From contig NC_133536.1 of assembly GCF_048544455.1 (NCBI RefSeq), positions 198,403,325 to 198,467,324 of the forward strand: DNA of 64,000 nucleotides. Reading direction: 5' to 3'. The translations under genes and the position numbers were made by a program. The stretch comes from Silene latifolia. Taxonomy: Eukaryota > Streptophyta > Magnoliopsida > Caryophyllales > Caryophyllaceae. Positions 11,751 through 23,363 of the stretch are shown piece by piece (position 1 is the stretch's first letter; each line of letters opens with the position of its first letter). The notes below the pieces were generated by a model. That model had not been told where the DNA came from, searched no databases, and saw only the letters and a program-made list of their open reading frames with translations.

Positions 11751-13076
11751 TGTAACACCCCATATTCCAAGTGCCTTACCAGACCACTCGTATGGAGACA
11801 TCACCATCTCGGTTGCCCGAGGTACGATAATCAAATAGACAAAACAGAAACAACGTTTATTATAAATAGTTTAATGAATGAATACAATCCTCGAAACCAA
11901 ACCGAAAGTGCAATACATTATTCAAACTGTTTGTTCTCAATCGAAATGTAAATAAAAGCTAAACTACAAATGGAAGACTCTATCGTCATGTCGTGGCCAT
12001 CCCAGCTATCCCCGTATCATCTCTATACCTGCTCAATATCTGCTCACCATCCCCGAATGGATCACCGCAGTTTTACAAAACAACACCGGGGTCAGTACTA
12101 ATCACACAATCAATATACATAACAACAATAAGACAAATAGACAGCTGAACTGCCACACACACACACACACACCAACCAACCGTCTCAATCACTGACTGTC
12201 CACTGGACCACCGCCGGGGGGACCGCACCGTTCCCACCTAAGCCCCGCTCATCGTACGAGCGATAACCCCGCTCATTAATGTGCACATCCCTTCGTGGCG
12301 GGTTCCACGAAGGGCGAAACTAGGGCGTGAGATCACTCCCGCAAGTGACCCCACTCAGCCGAGAACGCATCTCGAGAGCCATCAACGAACACAACCACAA
12401 TCACAATCACAATTACAATCATCATATCAATCAGCTAATTACAGCACATCACCAATATCCCATTATGGGACTAATACTGAGTAGGAAATCCTACCTGGAA
12501 AGCACAACACGCAGACGGTATCTATAGCTGTCTCAAAACGGCTCCTCTACGAATTCTCCTCCTATCATACATAACACATAAAGACTACCATTCAATTCCT
12601 ACTCATAAAATCCCCAATTGCTAAATTAGGGTTTCAACCACCTTATCAAAACATTATAAAACTTATGTTAAAAGCTTACCCTCGACGCAAGGAATCCAAC
12701 GACACGAACTACGATGCAAACCGACCGTCTGAACTCCGGGAATTGTCAAGAACGCGATAAGGAAGAAGAACAAGTTGCTTTCTCTCTTAAACAGGTTTTA
12801 GGTTTAGTAAAAAGTGATTTAGAACAAAGACGAATTGGTTTAAATACCTTAATCGCGTAATTAACAAAACCCGAGAAAACTCCCCCGTAAAACCGGACAC
12901 TCGATCGAGTACCCAAGGTACTCGATCGAGTACCCCCCTACTCGATCGAGTGCCCCAGCTACTCGATCGAGTGCCCAACAGGTCAGAAACTATTTTATTC
13001 TGCAACATACCCTTACTCGACAGAGTAAGGGCTACTCGATAGAGTACCCCCAAGACCATAAATACGGAGTATTACA
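11751..13076 (-). repeat. 5' LTR of the gypsy element
   Basis: Pairs with 4821-6153; ends TGTAACACC and GGAGTATTACA. Palindromes ACTCGATCGAGT lie at about 12898-12972. Most differences from the other LTR fall at or beside CAG or CTG triplets. Confidence 0.95.
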
Positions 13077-13341
13077 ACATATCCTCAAGAGTCTTGATCG
13101 TTCTCCCAGTCTGACCGTCTGTCGCAGGATGAAATGTTGTACTCATCTTCAAAGTTGTTCCCAAAGATTCCTACAACTCTTTCCAAAACCTTGAGATAAA
13201 CCTCGCAACTCTGTCAGATACTACGTCCTTAGGGACTCCATGTAACTTAAGCACATTCTTCCGATAGACCATAGCTAATTGTGCCTTAGTCCATGTATCT
13301 TTCATTGGCACAAAGTGAGCTGACTTGGTCAGTCGATCCAT
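13077..13341 (-). mobile_element. Fragment of an older Tekay-type gypsy element, right part
   Basis: Continues the fragment at 4524-4820 across the young insertion. Matches the young element's integrase region at about 7096-7352 with a few percent difference. It ends abruptly where F-box upstream sequence begins. Confidence 0.85.
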
Positions 13342-14530
13342 AAAAGATCAATCTACTAATACGGATTACGGAGTAGTATTTTTACCTTATCAAAGACGGC
13401 AAATTCTGGTTCTGAAGCTTCTTGGTTCTTATATACTACTACCATCTTCAGGTATCCTTTCTCTCTTCTTCTTCATCTCCTTTATTGGTCACTCGGGTAA
13501 TATTGTTGTAATGTTATTATCGTAGACAAGCTTAGTTCTTTAATCCTTAGCTCATCTTTCCCACCACCCCCTTTCTCTATTACTATTCCTATTTACCAAA
13601 AATCATCTGCTAAAAAATTTACAATTGGACTTTTACCAAACCCTGCTCGCCTACTTTATGCTAATTGTTCTTTTCATTGGTTTTGGTATAGAGATCAAAG
13701 AGGAGAGAATTAATTACTACGGAGTAATTGATAAGTTGACCAAATATTGAATATGATTGATCAAATTGTTCATTATGTTCATTCTTAAAATAGAAAGAAC
13801 AACAATTGACTAAGACACTCAAAATAAAATAGGAAAACAAATGACTAGGACCGATATGGTAAATAATTGTAATTCACCAATTTTTATTCGGTGGAAGTGT
13901 TTTCCTAAATAGGAAAGGAAACCATATTATAAGTAGGGGCATCTCACCCCCTAGCAGTGTAGCATAAAATTACTTGTCTCAAGCTTCTTGAATCTTGAAT
14001 ACCTTCCTCAGAGTTGAGGTATTCTTTTTTTTTTTTTTTTTTTTTTTTTCTCTCTCTTTTTTCTTCCTCTCCTTACTCAACACACAGTTTCAACAGTTAA
14101 CTTAATTTGGTGTTATTGCTGTATTATTATTTGTACAATATTATTAGCAGTAATATTATTAGTGATTGAGATTATACCTCTGGTTGTTTAATTGTGTTGA
14201 ATGATTGTGTTTCTTAAATTAGGCACTCGGGTAATGTTGTTGTAATGCTACTGAATGCTTACTCGTAGATATTTGCTGTCCGAATTGGTTGATTTAATTG
14301 GGTAAGACATGAATGAAATAAAGCTTTGCTTAGTTTATGCTTGTTAAATTAGCATCACTCTATGTTTCTCCATGTTTGTCTACCTTAAAAGCTTACTTCT
14401 TAGATCCTTAGCTCTTCTTCCCTCCGTCCCCTTCCTCTGTTATTGTTCCTATTTATTAGTATTATTGTTATTGTTACTGATATTGCTGTTATCATTTTTT
14501 TAGATTCGACCATTGTTGTTTTGCAACATC
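13342..14530. other. Upstream DNA of F-box gene 2
   Basis: Matches about 77-1100 in blocks, but shortened. It has a long T run at about 14026-14050. The segment 14110-14480 has no counterpart upstream of gene 1. The final 50 bases before the start codon are again nearly identical to gene 1. Confidence 0.6.
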
Positions 14531-15715
14531 ATGGCTGTTGTTGATTGGTCGACATTGCCTCTCGATCTTCTTGGTGACATTGCTATGAGGTTGGAAATGA
14601 TAGAAGACTTTATTTATTTTTCAGCGGTATGTTCCACTTGGAAGCGTGTTTCATCCTTAATAAAGCACCAATGGAGGCCGATACCAGTGCCACGGCTTTT
14701 ACTATCTGAAAACACTAGCAATAATCCGCATTGTGTACGGAAGATTTTTAATCCTAGTAATAATAAGTGTTACAATATGAATCTCCCCGAGACTTTTGGA
14801 ACAAGGTGTTGGGGTTCAGACTGTGGTTGGGTTGCAATGGTCGACCGTGACCTCAATGTACGTTTGTTCAATCCAATCACAAAGTCCGAAATTCGCTTCC
14901 CATCTGCGGAAACCATCCCAGATCGACCCCCATATGTTGAAGAGAGAGATGGGAGTGAAGAAGATTATATTAATTGGGTTTTGGGACTGTTTTTTATCAG
15001 GCTCACTGTGCTCAAAGTGTCTGAAACTGAGTTTGTTATTGTGGTACTTTATGGTGATTTATTCCAAGTAGTTTTTGCTAAAAACGGAGATCAATCATGG
15101 ACATCAGTATTTGTCAGGCAAGAGCCTTGTGTTAGGATATGTGATGTGGTGGCGATGGATGGTTATATATTTGCTTTGTACAATGATGCAACGCTGGTAT
15201 ATTGGAATATCGAGGACTTCCAAGGTCATGAGCTTGTAAAGCCAGTGGATTATGTGATAAGTAAATTTAAAATGTTCCAGCAGTTCTTAACTGGGATAGG
15301 AGCACTATATTTGGTACAATCAGGTTCTGATCTTCTCATGGTATTGCGTTTCAGGAGAGAAGTACCTAAGTCAGGTGGAAATGATCACGATGTTCACATT
15401 CCTTATGAAACATTTCGTTTTTCGGTCTATAGACTTGATCCTAAAGATAGAAGATGGGAGAAAATTGAAGATCATGCGACATTGTTTGTAGGTTGTAATT
15501 CTACCATGTGCGTTTCGGCCAAATCTTTGCAACCTAACTGTGTATATTTCGCCGATGATTTATTCGATCTCTATGGACTGGTGGAAGGGATTGGTGCAAT
15601 TGATATGGGTGTTTATGACATCAAATGTGAGAAAACATGGCGATTTTATAAAGGAGATGATATTGGTGACGGCGAAGTATTTAATCCACCAACCTGGTTT
15701 ATTCCTCAACTTTAA
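14531..15715 (+). CDS. F-box protein with DUF295 (KIB1-4) domain, copy 2
   Basis: The ATG at 14531 (MAVVDWSTLPLDLLGDIAM) is chosen because it aligns exactly with the start of copy 1. An in-frame ATG 18 bases upstream would add only MLFCNI and is not conserved. This gives 394 codons, one exon, uninterrupted. F-box at residues about 5-45, then the DUF295 region (KIFNPSNNKCYNMNLPE, WVAMVDRDLNVRLFNPIT, YWNIEDFQGHELVKP) and the same C-terminal WFIPQL. Probable role: substrate-recognition subunit of an SCF ubiquitin ligase, target unknown. Differences from copy 1 are concentrated in the middle and in acidic loops (ERDGSEEDYIN against EIDENEEKYIS), as usual for fast-evolving plant F-box families. 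Confidence 0.85.
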   Translation: MAVVDWSTLPLDLLGDIAMRLEMIEDFIYFSAVCSTWKRVSSLIKHQWRPIPVPRLLLSENTSNNPHCVRKIFNPSNNKCYNMNLPETFGTRCWGSDCGWVAMVDRDLNVRLFNPITKSEIRFPSAETIPDRPPYVEERDGSEEDYINWVLGLFFIRLTVLKVSETEFVIVVLYGDLFQVVFAKNGDQSWTSVFVRQEPCVRICDVVAMDGYIFALYNDATLVYWNIEDFQGHELVKPVDYVISKFKMFQQFLTGIGALYLVQSGSDLLMVLRFRREVPKSGGNDHDVHIPYETFRFSVYRLDPKDRRWEKIEDHATLFVGCNSTMCVSAKSLQPNCVYFADDLFDLYGLVEGIGAIDMGVYDIKCEKTWRFYKGDDIGDGEVFNPPTWFIPQL

Positions 15716-15742
15716 ATTAATGTATAATGTTATTGGGTACAA

Positions 15743-15803
15743 CCGTGGAATATGGAGGACGTGAAGGGTCATGAGCTTGTAAAGCCAATGACATATTCAA
15801 GGG
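15743..15803 (+). pseudogene. Relic of a third F-box/DUF295 copy
   Basis: Just 28 bases beyond the stop of copy 2 the sequence reads TGGAATATGGAGGACGTGAA then GGGTCATGAGCTTGTAAAGCC. This repeats the internal part of the gene around WNIEDFQGHELVKP (15200-15250 in copy 2) without the rest of the frame. Confidence 0.65.
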
Positions 15804-16133
15804 TCATGGGTTATTTAAGGTCCTGAAAGACTTTTCTGCTTAATTGTACATCTGATTGAGTGATCAGCTGCTCAGTTTATATTATCATGATCGACTTGGT
15901 GTTTAAATGATTTGCATTTTTTTGGTAATTGAATGTGATGGAGTATATAGCTAAATGGCTCACTAAGTGTCGATATTTATTTGACGTCATGTTCATCATG
16001 GGTCATTCGTAAATAGCCTTTTTGTGATCTTAGGGATATAAGACTTTGTACACTCCCCGACCCCCTTACTACTCCACAGTGGAGTGTCATGCAGACGCGC
16101 AGCGGTTCAAGATGGTTGGTCTGAGAGGTATTC
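15804..16133. other. Intergenic DNA left of the Copia element
   Basis: No gene seen. The last five bases, TATTC, are the left target duplication of the Copia insertion. Confidence 0.5.
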
Positions 16134-17656
16134 TGTTGGGTTCCTTATGTTGATGATAACATGCCCATTTGATTTGTGTTATCTTAGTTTACCTTTTCAG
16201 GATTAATGATGCAATCAAGCTTGGATTAAGAAGTATTGAAGTTGTTATTAATCCCTTTGTAATTAGTCGTGTGTCATCTAATGTACAAGTGAGAAAGTTA
16301 AGTATATTAGAGTAATAGAAACAGTCCAGACGACTGTTGCTTTTACACGTAAACAGCTGTTTGGATTATGCCACAACTCGAGAAACTTGAAGTCCCTTTT
16401 ATCTTTCAAAGGCTTTCACGTGATTATCATTTTACAAAGATAAAAATCAGATTTTTATTAAGGAGGTAGTATCCAATGAAGAGTGGTTTGAATTATTCAA
16501 AATGTTTCCTCTTTATGCAAATTCAATCCTTTGGTTTTTAAGAAAACAAAAGTTGCTTTTTGCCATATTTGTGTTAACTTGTCATCATGTGACTTGTCTC
16601 ACATCCTTTGTTTTCTGAAAATTGCATGAGCATTTAAGGTTGTCTTTCAAACCTTCTTTCTCTATTCCTTCCTTTGCAAAAGACTCCTTTTTGGTGCAAG
16701 TTATTAGGTGGTTGCAAATGGTCTTCACATGTGAGGTCTTTGACCCTTCAAAACCCTAGCAACCCCTTCACTCACCTCCTCTATATAAACCGTGCATCCT
16801 CCTCATTAAATCCCTAAGACTTTCTGAATTAATTCTTTCATGTTTTGCAAAGTGTTTTTAAAGAGTAAAAATCGTGTCTTTTGCAAAATCTTTTTAAAAG
16901 TCTTCAAGTGTCTTTCAGTTTCTACAGTCGTGGCTACTGTTGCTTTTCTATACTAAACTCTCTTGCTTAAAAGTGTTGATCTTGTAAAAGTTGTCCACCT
17001 CTATTCTTTGTTAAGAATGTGTTAGTGGAAACTTGATCCTTTACATTTTAAGTGTGTTAGTAGAGTTTAGGACGGAGTAGTCTTTAACTCTTGACAACCG
17101 GAGTAGGTTGTGAGTTGGCAATCGGAGTAGATTGCGAGTTAGCTTGTCATAGAACGGAGTAGTTCTTGTACTAGCTTTGCAACCGGAGTAGGTTGGCGTC
17201 TTTTATTACAAGGGTCTTTTAGTTGTCGGAGTAGATCACTAAAGGAAAGTAATAAAAAGGTAGATTGGACGTAGGCACTTTAGTATTTGCCGAACCAATT
17301 CAAAAACTCGTGTTCTTTGTTTATCTCTTTAATTCCGCTGCTTTCTTTCTTTGTTTGTTTGTTTTGTTTCGCTTAAACTTAGAAGCAACAGTTCATCATA
17401 CTTTATCGCATTTGGTCTGCAGTCATACTTCACAAATCCGAGACAAATAGATACAATCGAACGATTGTTGCTTTCATACTTCAAAGAAACATTCATCGTG
17501 ATACTTGTTCAATCTTTCAATATTATTCTAAGTATCCTCTAAATCTCTTTTGTTCACTTAACTTACTTTAATCCAATAAAGTTGAAGTTAAAATTTTTAA
17601 AAGAGTACCTAATTCACCCCCTCCCCTCTTAGGTACTTGAATCCATAAACTCAACA
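16134..17656 (+). repeat. 5' LTR of the Copia element
   Basis: TGTTG...CAACA ends. It contains a plausible promoter TATA string (CTCTATATAAACC at about 16780-16792) and, downstream, the GGAGTA hairpin array at 17069-17195. Confidence 0.95.
17069..17195 (+). other. Array of GGAGTA mini-hairpins in the 5' LTR
   Basis: Five short inverted repeats share the loop GGAGTA while the five-base stems differ but stay paired: AGGAC/GTCTT (17069-17084, one G-T pair), CAACC/GGTTG (17095-17110), CAATC/GATTG (17119-17134, extendable to GCAATC/GATTGC), AGAAC/GTTCT (17151-17166) and CAACC/GGTTG (17180-17195). A weaker sixth lies at about 17225-17236. They are about 280 bases downstream of the TATA string, so they probably lie in the transcript. 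Confidence 0.75.
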
Positions 17657-17658
17657 AT

Positions 17659-17670
17659 TGGTATCAGAGC
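17659..17670 (+). other. Primer binding site, initiator tRNA-Met
   Basis: TGGTATCAGAGC two bases after the 5' LTR, complementary to the 3' end of initiator tRNA-Met. Confidence 0.9.
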
Positions 17671-17719
17671 CTCGTGCTCTTGATCGAGGCTAACCGCCTT
17701 AGAGTTTGATTCGTGGGTA

Positions 17720-20068
17720 ATGGATTCCGAGAAACACTCCAAGATCCCGGTCTTTACCGGTTCCAATTTTGGATGGTGGAAACTCAAAATGGAACATTAC
17801 ATCAAAAGTATCGATTATCAATGTTGGAACATCATCCAAAATGGACCTCTTGCCATTGAGGAAACCGATATTCTTAACGGTTTCACCAAGACAAAAGAGG
17901 AAAGAAATTACAATGAGAACGACTTCAAGCTTGCCGAAAAGAATTCCAAAGCAATGTCGATTCTTCAACGTTGTGTTGGTGAAGGGGAAGTTAGTCGAAT
18001 CTCCGGGTGTCCTACGGCAAAATCTATTTGGGATTCCCTTGTACTTGCTTATGAAGGGACGTCCCAAGTAAGAAAACACCGTATTGATCTTCTCATGCAA
18101 CAATATGAAATGTTTAGAATGTCAAAGGACGAGTCTTTAAATAATTTTTCTTCTCGTTTTTCTTGTATTATTAATGAGCTTCAAAGTCTAGGAAGGAATT
18201 TCGAGTCCGAGGACATCATTCGAAAAATCCTTCGTAGTCTAACCCCTAAATGGCAACCTAAAGTCACCGCCATAGAGGAAGCTAAAGACTTGTCAACCCT
18301 ATCTCTTCATGAACTAATGGGATCACTAATGGCTCACGAGTTCAATCTCGATAAGCATTCTAGTGAGTCATCAAAGGGAAAGAGTCTCGCCCTCACATCT
18401 TCTCCAAGTGATGAAGAAGATGAGGAGGAAGACGAGTTTGCTATGTTCACAAGGAACTTAGCCGGGTTGGTCAATGGCCAAGGTAACAAAAAGTTCACTA
18501 ATAATTACTCTAAAAAACGCTTTCCTAAGAGACGACCTACTTCCACCATGGGATGCTTTAAATGTGGTGATAAAACTCATCAAATTAAAGAATGTCCCAA
18601 GTGGGAAGAAATCAAATCTAAGGAAAGAAGAGAAAAGGTTAAAAAGGACTACAAACATAGAGTCATGAGTGCTATATGGGGAATGTCCGACTCCGAGGAA
18701 GATGAGGAACTCATCGAGGAGGAACTTGAGGCTAAAATGTGTGTTGCAAATCATGGTAAAGAAAAAGTCTCAAAAACCTCAAAACTTGAACACTTAAGAT
18801 GCCTCATGGCTAACCCCGACGATTCCGACTCCGATTCCGACAACGAGGTAAACAATCTAAAGGCCAAGGCTAGAACTTACTCCAAAGAGAAAGTATGTAA
18901 GCTTCTTGATCAACTCCTTGATAAGTGTCGGTCTCAAACTAACAAGCTTGATATAATGCAAAATGAGATTGAGGAAATTGCTCAAGAGAATTTTAATCAA
19001 AAATGAACTAAAAGCAACAGATCACATTCTTCACACTTCTTAGGCATATAATGAGGTCAAAAGAGTCAACAAGTTAAACAAGCATTTGACTAAAGAACTA
19101 GAGCGTCTTAGGTTGACCCCCACGGATGTCTCTGACCTTGAAAATGTCAACACAACTTTGGTGATGCAAGTTTCCCAACTAACCAAGGAACGTGATGACG
19201 TTTTGAAGGACAAAGATGGTCTTGAAAATGAGATCTATGACCTTGTAGTTGAAGTTGTTGACTTAAGAGAAACAGTCTCTAAGACTGTTGCTTCCCGACC
19301 ACGAGTTAGACAAGTTTAAAAGAAAAAGTGAATGGTTGGAAAATGAAAATGAGTGTCTTAAAAGTGAGGTTGTTTGTCTCAAGAATGAAATAGAAGATCT
19401 CCATGATAGGCTTACTTTCTTTCAAAAAGGTATGCCCGAATGTAGCACTTCTAGGTCTTCACCTCACCATAGATCCGATGAAGTCGTTGATCTAAGCAAG
19501 AGACTTGACGAGATGACATCTAAATATGAAGAGTCTAAAGAAAGAATCATTTATCTTGTGTCTAAACTCAACAATCACACCCACGACTTCATTGTTGAGA
19601 AAAGATTGTCCATAGAAAGTGCTAACAATGATGAACTTAAAAGAGAAAAAGAAAAGAACTTGCATCTTCTCTCACGTGTCCATGACTTGACCAATGAACT
19701 TGTCAATGCTAAGAACATCACTGAAAAATGGGAAGGAAGTCAAACCGTGTTAAACTTCCTCACGAATCAAACCGAGAAATGTGAGAAATCCGCTGGTTTG
19801 GGGTTCAAATGGAACAGTCGACTGATCATTGCATCCGAAGCCTAAAAACGATTTTAGAGGAAGGAAGTATGTAGGTCTTCCCGAATACATCATTTGCAAT
19901 TATTGTGGTGACAATGGTCATGTTTTTAATGGTTGCACAAAACGATTTGATGACATTGATAAGAACACCAAAACATTAAAAGAAATGGACATTAAGAAAG
20001 ACACCACAAGTTATTTTGATCACAAAAAGGGACCCAAATTCATTTGGGTTCCTAAACTCAAAAACTAA
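17720..20068 (+). pseudogene. gag region of the Copia element
   Basis: Starts at the ATG at 17720. The N-terminal part reads IPVFTGSNFGWWKLKMEHYI and SIWDSLVLAYEGTSQVRKHR, the DUF4219/UBN2 capsid-like gag fold of Copia elements. A zinc knuckle CFKCGDKTHQIKEC lies at about 18550. A long charged, heptad-rich stretch follows (about 18880-19790; TKELERL, LENEIYDLVVEVVDLRETV), predicted coiled coil. A second knuckle, CNYCGDNGHVFNGC, lies at about 19890. Sirevirus Gag proteins are known to be long and to carry coiled coils. Treated as a fossil; broken as written. Confidence 0.85.
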
Positions 20069-20081
20069 TCTTGTGTAGGGC

Positions 20082-23000
20082 TTGGTGAGAGGCGGCCGCA
20101 ATTGGTACTTGGATAGTGGATGCTCTCGTCACATGACGGGTGATAGAAGCCAATTCCTCTCACTTAAAGCGTATGATGGTGGCACGGTAAGGTTTGGTGA
20201 CAACAAGAAAGGTGAAGTAATTGGTATTGGAAAAGTTGGTAAGTCATCCTTACTTTGTGTCGACAATGTGCGGCTTGTCAAAGGTTTGAAACATAATCTC
20301 CTTAGTATTTCTCAACTTTGTGATAAGGGTAATGTTGTTGAATTTCATGCTAATATGTGTCGAATTTTTGATGCCACTACTAATGAACTAATACTCGAAG
20401 GAAGACGTGTCAAAGATGTTTACTTAACTAATTTGAACTCTCTATCCGGTCACACCATGTCTTGCATGAGTGTAATGAACAATGATCCTTGGTTATGGCA
20501 TAAAAGGTTTGGTCATGTTAGCACAAAAACTCTTAATACCCTTAAAAGACTTGATTTGGTTGAAGGCATTCCTAATATAAAATTTGAAATTGATAAAGTA
20601 TGTGATGAATGTGCTAGGGGTAAACATGTTAAAAGTTCCTTCAAATCCAAAAGAATTATGAGCACATCTCAACCTTTGCAACTTTTACATATCGACTTGT
20701 GTGGACCAATGAGAACTAGAAGTAGAGGTGGTAGTCGTTACGTGTGTGTCATTGTTGATGATTACTCTAGGTTTGTTTGGGCACTCTTCCTAAGCTCTAA
20801 GGATGAGACATTTGATGAGTTTCTAATTTGGTTAAAGAAAATTCAAAATAAACTTGGTTTAAAACTTGTTTCAATGAGAACCGATCATGGAACCGAATTC
20901 GAAAACTCATCATTTGGTGCTTATTGTGATGACAATGGTGTAGACCATAACTTCTCGGCTCTTAGAACCCCACAACAAAATGGTGTGGTTGAAAGGATGA
21001 ATAGAACCCTTGAAGGAATGGCTAGAACAATGTTATTAACTAGTAAGTTGCCTAAGAACTTTTGGGCCGAAGCGGTAAATACCGCTTGCTACATTTATAA
21101 TCGTGTCATGATAAGGAGTATCTTAAATAAAACTCCCTATGAATCATTACGTGGAAGAAAGCCCAATATTTCATACTTTAGATGTTTTGGAAGCAAATGT
21201 TTTGTTCACAACAATGGTAAAAACAACTTGGGTAAGTTCGATCCACGTAGTGATGAAGGAGTATTTATTGGGTACTCCGATCATAGCAAGGCCTATAAAG
21301 TTTACAATAAACGAACCTTGTTAATTGAAGAAAGCATCCATGTCATTTTTGATGAATCTAGTGTGCTTGGACAGGTACAAAACATGGATGATGATGATGA
21401 GGATGAGGATGATGAATTTGAGATTGGTCTTGTTCGAAAAGACTTCGTGTTCACGGATGAAGAAGCTCCCAAAGATCAATTGCAATGCGAGACACGAGAT
21501 CTGCGCCATCAAAGGAGAGCAACAACTCGGGGGGAACACGTAGTACTTCGATTCCTCTCTGGAAGCAACGGACCCAACGATCGTTGCTTCTACCTCGAAT
21601 CAAGAAAACCAAAACAGTGAGGATGAAGAACCTTCCAGGCCAATGGAAACATCCAACGTGATCGATGCGGTGAGGGGGAACAAGAAACCTTTGTTCCAAA
21701 GAAGTGGAAACATCAAAGCTCTCATCCACTCACTAATCTCACAAGTGATCTCAACTCGGGAATTCGAACAAGATCATCCGTCAACAAACTCGCTCACCTC
21801 AATAAGTATTGTGCCCATAATGCATTCCTTTCTCAAATTGAGCCTTCAAATGTAACGATCGCTTGACCGATGCAGATTGGGTGCTTGCCATGCAAGATGA
21901 GCTCAATCAATTCAAAAGAAATGAGGTATGGCACTTAGTCCCTAGACCGCCTAATCGTACCGTCATTGGTACTAGGTGGGTCTTTCGCAACAAGCTTGAT
22001 GACTCGGGAGAAATCGTAAGGAACAAGGCTAGACTAGTGGTGCAAGGTTATAACCAACAAGAGGGTATTGATTACGATGAAACCTATGCACCGGTAGCTA
22101 GACTTGAGGCCATACGATTGCTTATAGCTTTTGCGGCTCACAAAGGCATTAAACTCTTCCAAATGGATGTCAAAACCGCTTTCTTAAATGGATATTTGGA
22201 AGAAGATGTCTTTGTAGAGCAACCACCGGGTTTTGAGAACAATGACTTGCCTAACCATGTTTTCAAATTAGACAAAGCTCTTTATGGTTTAAAACAAGCA
22301 CCAAGATGTTGGTATGATAGATTGTCTAAATTTCTTATTGAAAATGGTTTTAAAAGAGGCTCCGTTGACAAAACATTGTTCTTGAAGCAACGATCAACGA
22401 ACTGTTGGTTGTACAAGTATATGTTGATGACATTATATTTGGTGCAACAAATGAACTCCTTTACTTATATTTTTCGAACTAATGAAATCGGAGTTTGAAA
22501 TGAGCATGATGGGTGAGCTAGGATTCTTCCTTGGGCTCCAAATTAAGCAATCAAAGGATGGAATCATGATCCATCAACAAAAGTACATCAAAGAAATGCT
22601 TAAGAAATTTGGGATGACTAATGGTAAGCCTCATGATACACCTATGGTAGCCGGGTCCAAATTGGACAAAGATGAACTCGGTAAGAATGTTAGTGATAAG
22701 GTGTATAGAGGTATGATAGGCTCACTTCTCTACTTAACCGCAAGTCGTCCCGACATTCTCTTTAGTGTATGCTTATGTGCTAGGTTCCAAGCAAATCCGA
22801 AAGAATCACATTTCAAAGCCGTTAAACGAATTCTTCGGTATTTGATTGGAACACAAAATCTTTACCTATGGTACCCCTTATATTGTCCTTTTGATCTTAT
22901 AGGTTTTTCGGACGCGGACTATGCGGGGTGCACGATTGATAGAAAGAGTACCTCCGGAATTGCAACGTTCTTGGGTCCTTGCTTGACTTCTTGGGCCTCA

Positions 23001-23363
23001 AAGAAACAAAACACGGTAGCTCTTTCTACGGCCGAAAGTGAGTACGTTAGTGCGGCACATTGTTGTTCTCAACTCCTTTGGGTAAAACAACAACTTTTGG
23101 ATTTTGGTATTATTTTTGACTCCATTCCTTTAATGTGCGATAACACGAGTGCAATAAATATTTCCAAAAATCCTATTCAACACTCCAAAACCAAGCATAT
23201 TGATATTCGTCACCATTTTATTCGTGATCATGTGGAAAAAGGACATATTAAACTTATCTTTTGCAAGACCGAAAATCAAATTGCCGATATTTTTACTAAA
23301 CCACTTGCAAGAGAACATTTTGAGAAATTTAGATTAGAAATTGGGTTAATTAATAGCATGTGA
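20082..23363 (+). pseudogene. pol region of the Copia element
   Basis: Order of parts: protease (NWYLDSGCSRHMTGD, active site DSG, at about 20098); pre-integrase zinc finger (WLWHKRFGHV through CDECARGKH, about 20490-20630); integrase core (LLHIDLCGPM, MRTDHGTEFEN, PQQNGVVERMN, about 20680-21010); reverse transcriptase from about 21860 (WVFRNKLDDSGEIVRNKARL, QMDVKTAFLNG, YGLKQAPRCWYDRL); RNase H at about 22900-23110 (GFSDADYAGC, ALSTAESEY). Integrase before RT identifies Copia. A few breaks as written. Confidence 0.9.

Larger units (their letters stand above)
4821..13076 (-). mobile_element. Ty3/gypsy LTR retrotransposon, Tekay/Del-type chromovirus
   Basis: An 8.26 kb element on the minus strand. 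LTRs of about 1.33 kb (4821-6153 and 11751-13076) begin TGTAAC and end GTATTACA. The target duplication ACATA is at 4816-4820 and 13077-13081. A primer site for initiator tRNA-Met and a purine tract flank the LTRs. Domain order on the minus strand is gag with zinc knuckle, protease, reverse transcriptase, RNase H, integrase and a chromodomain, which is chromovirus order. The LTRs are highly similar, so insertion was recent. The coding part is not intact as written (several breaks), so it is best regarded as a recent fossil. It landed inside an older copy of its own family. Confidence 0.95.
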
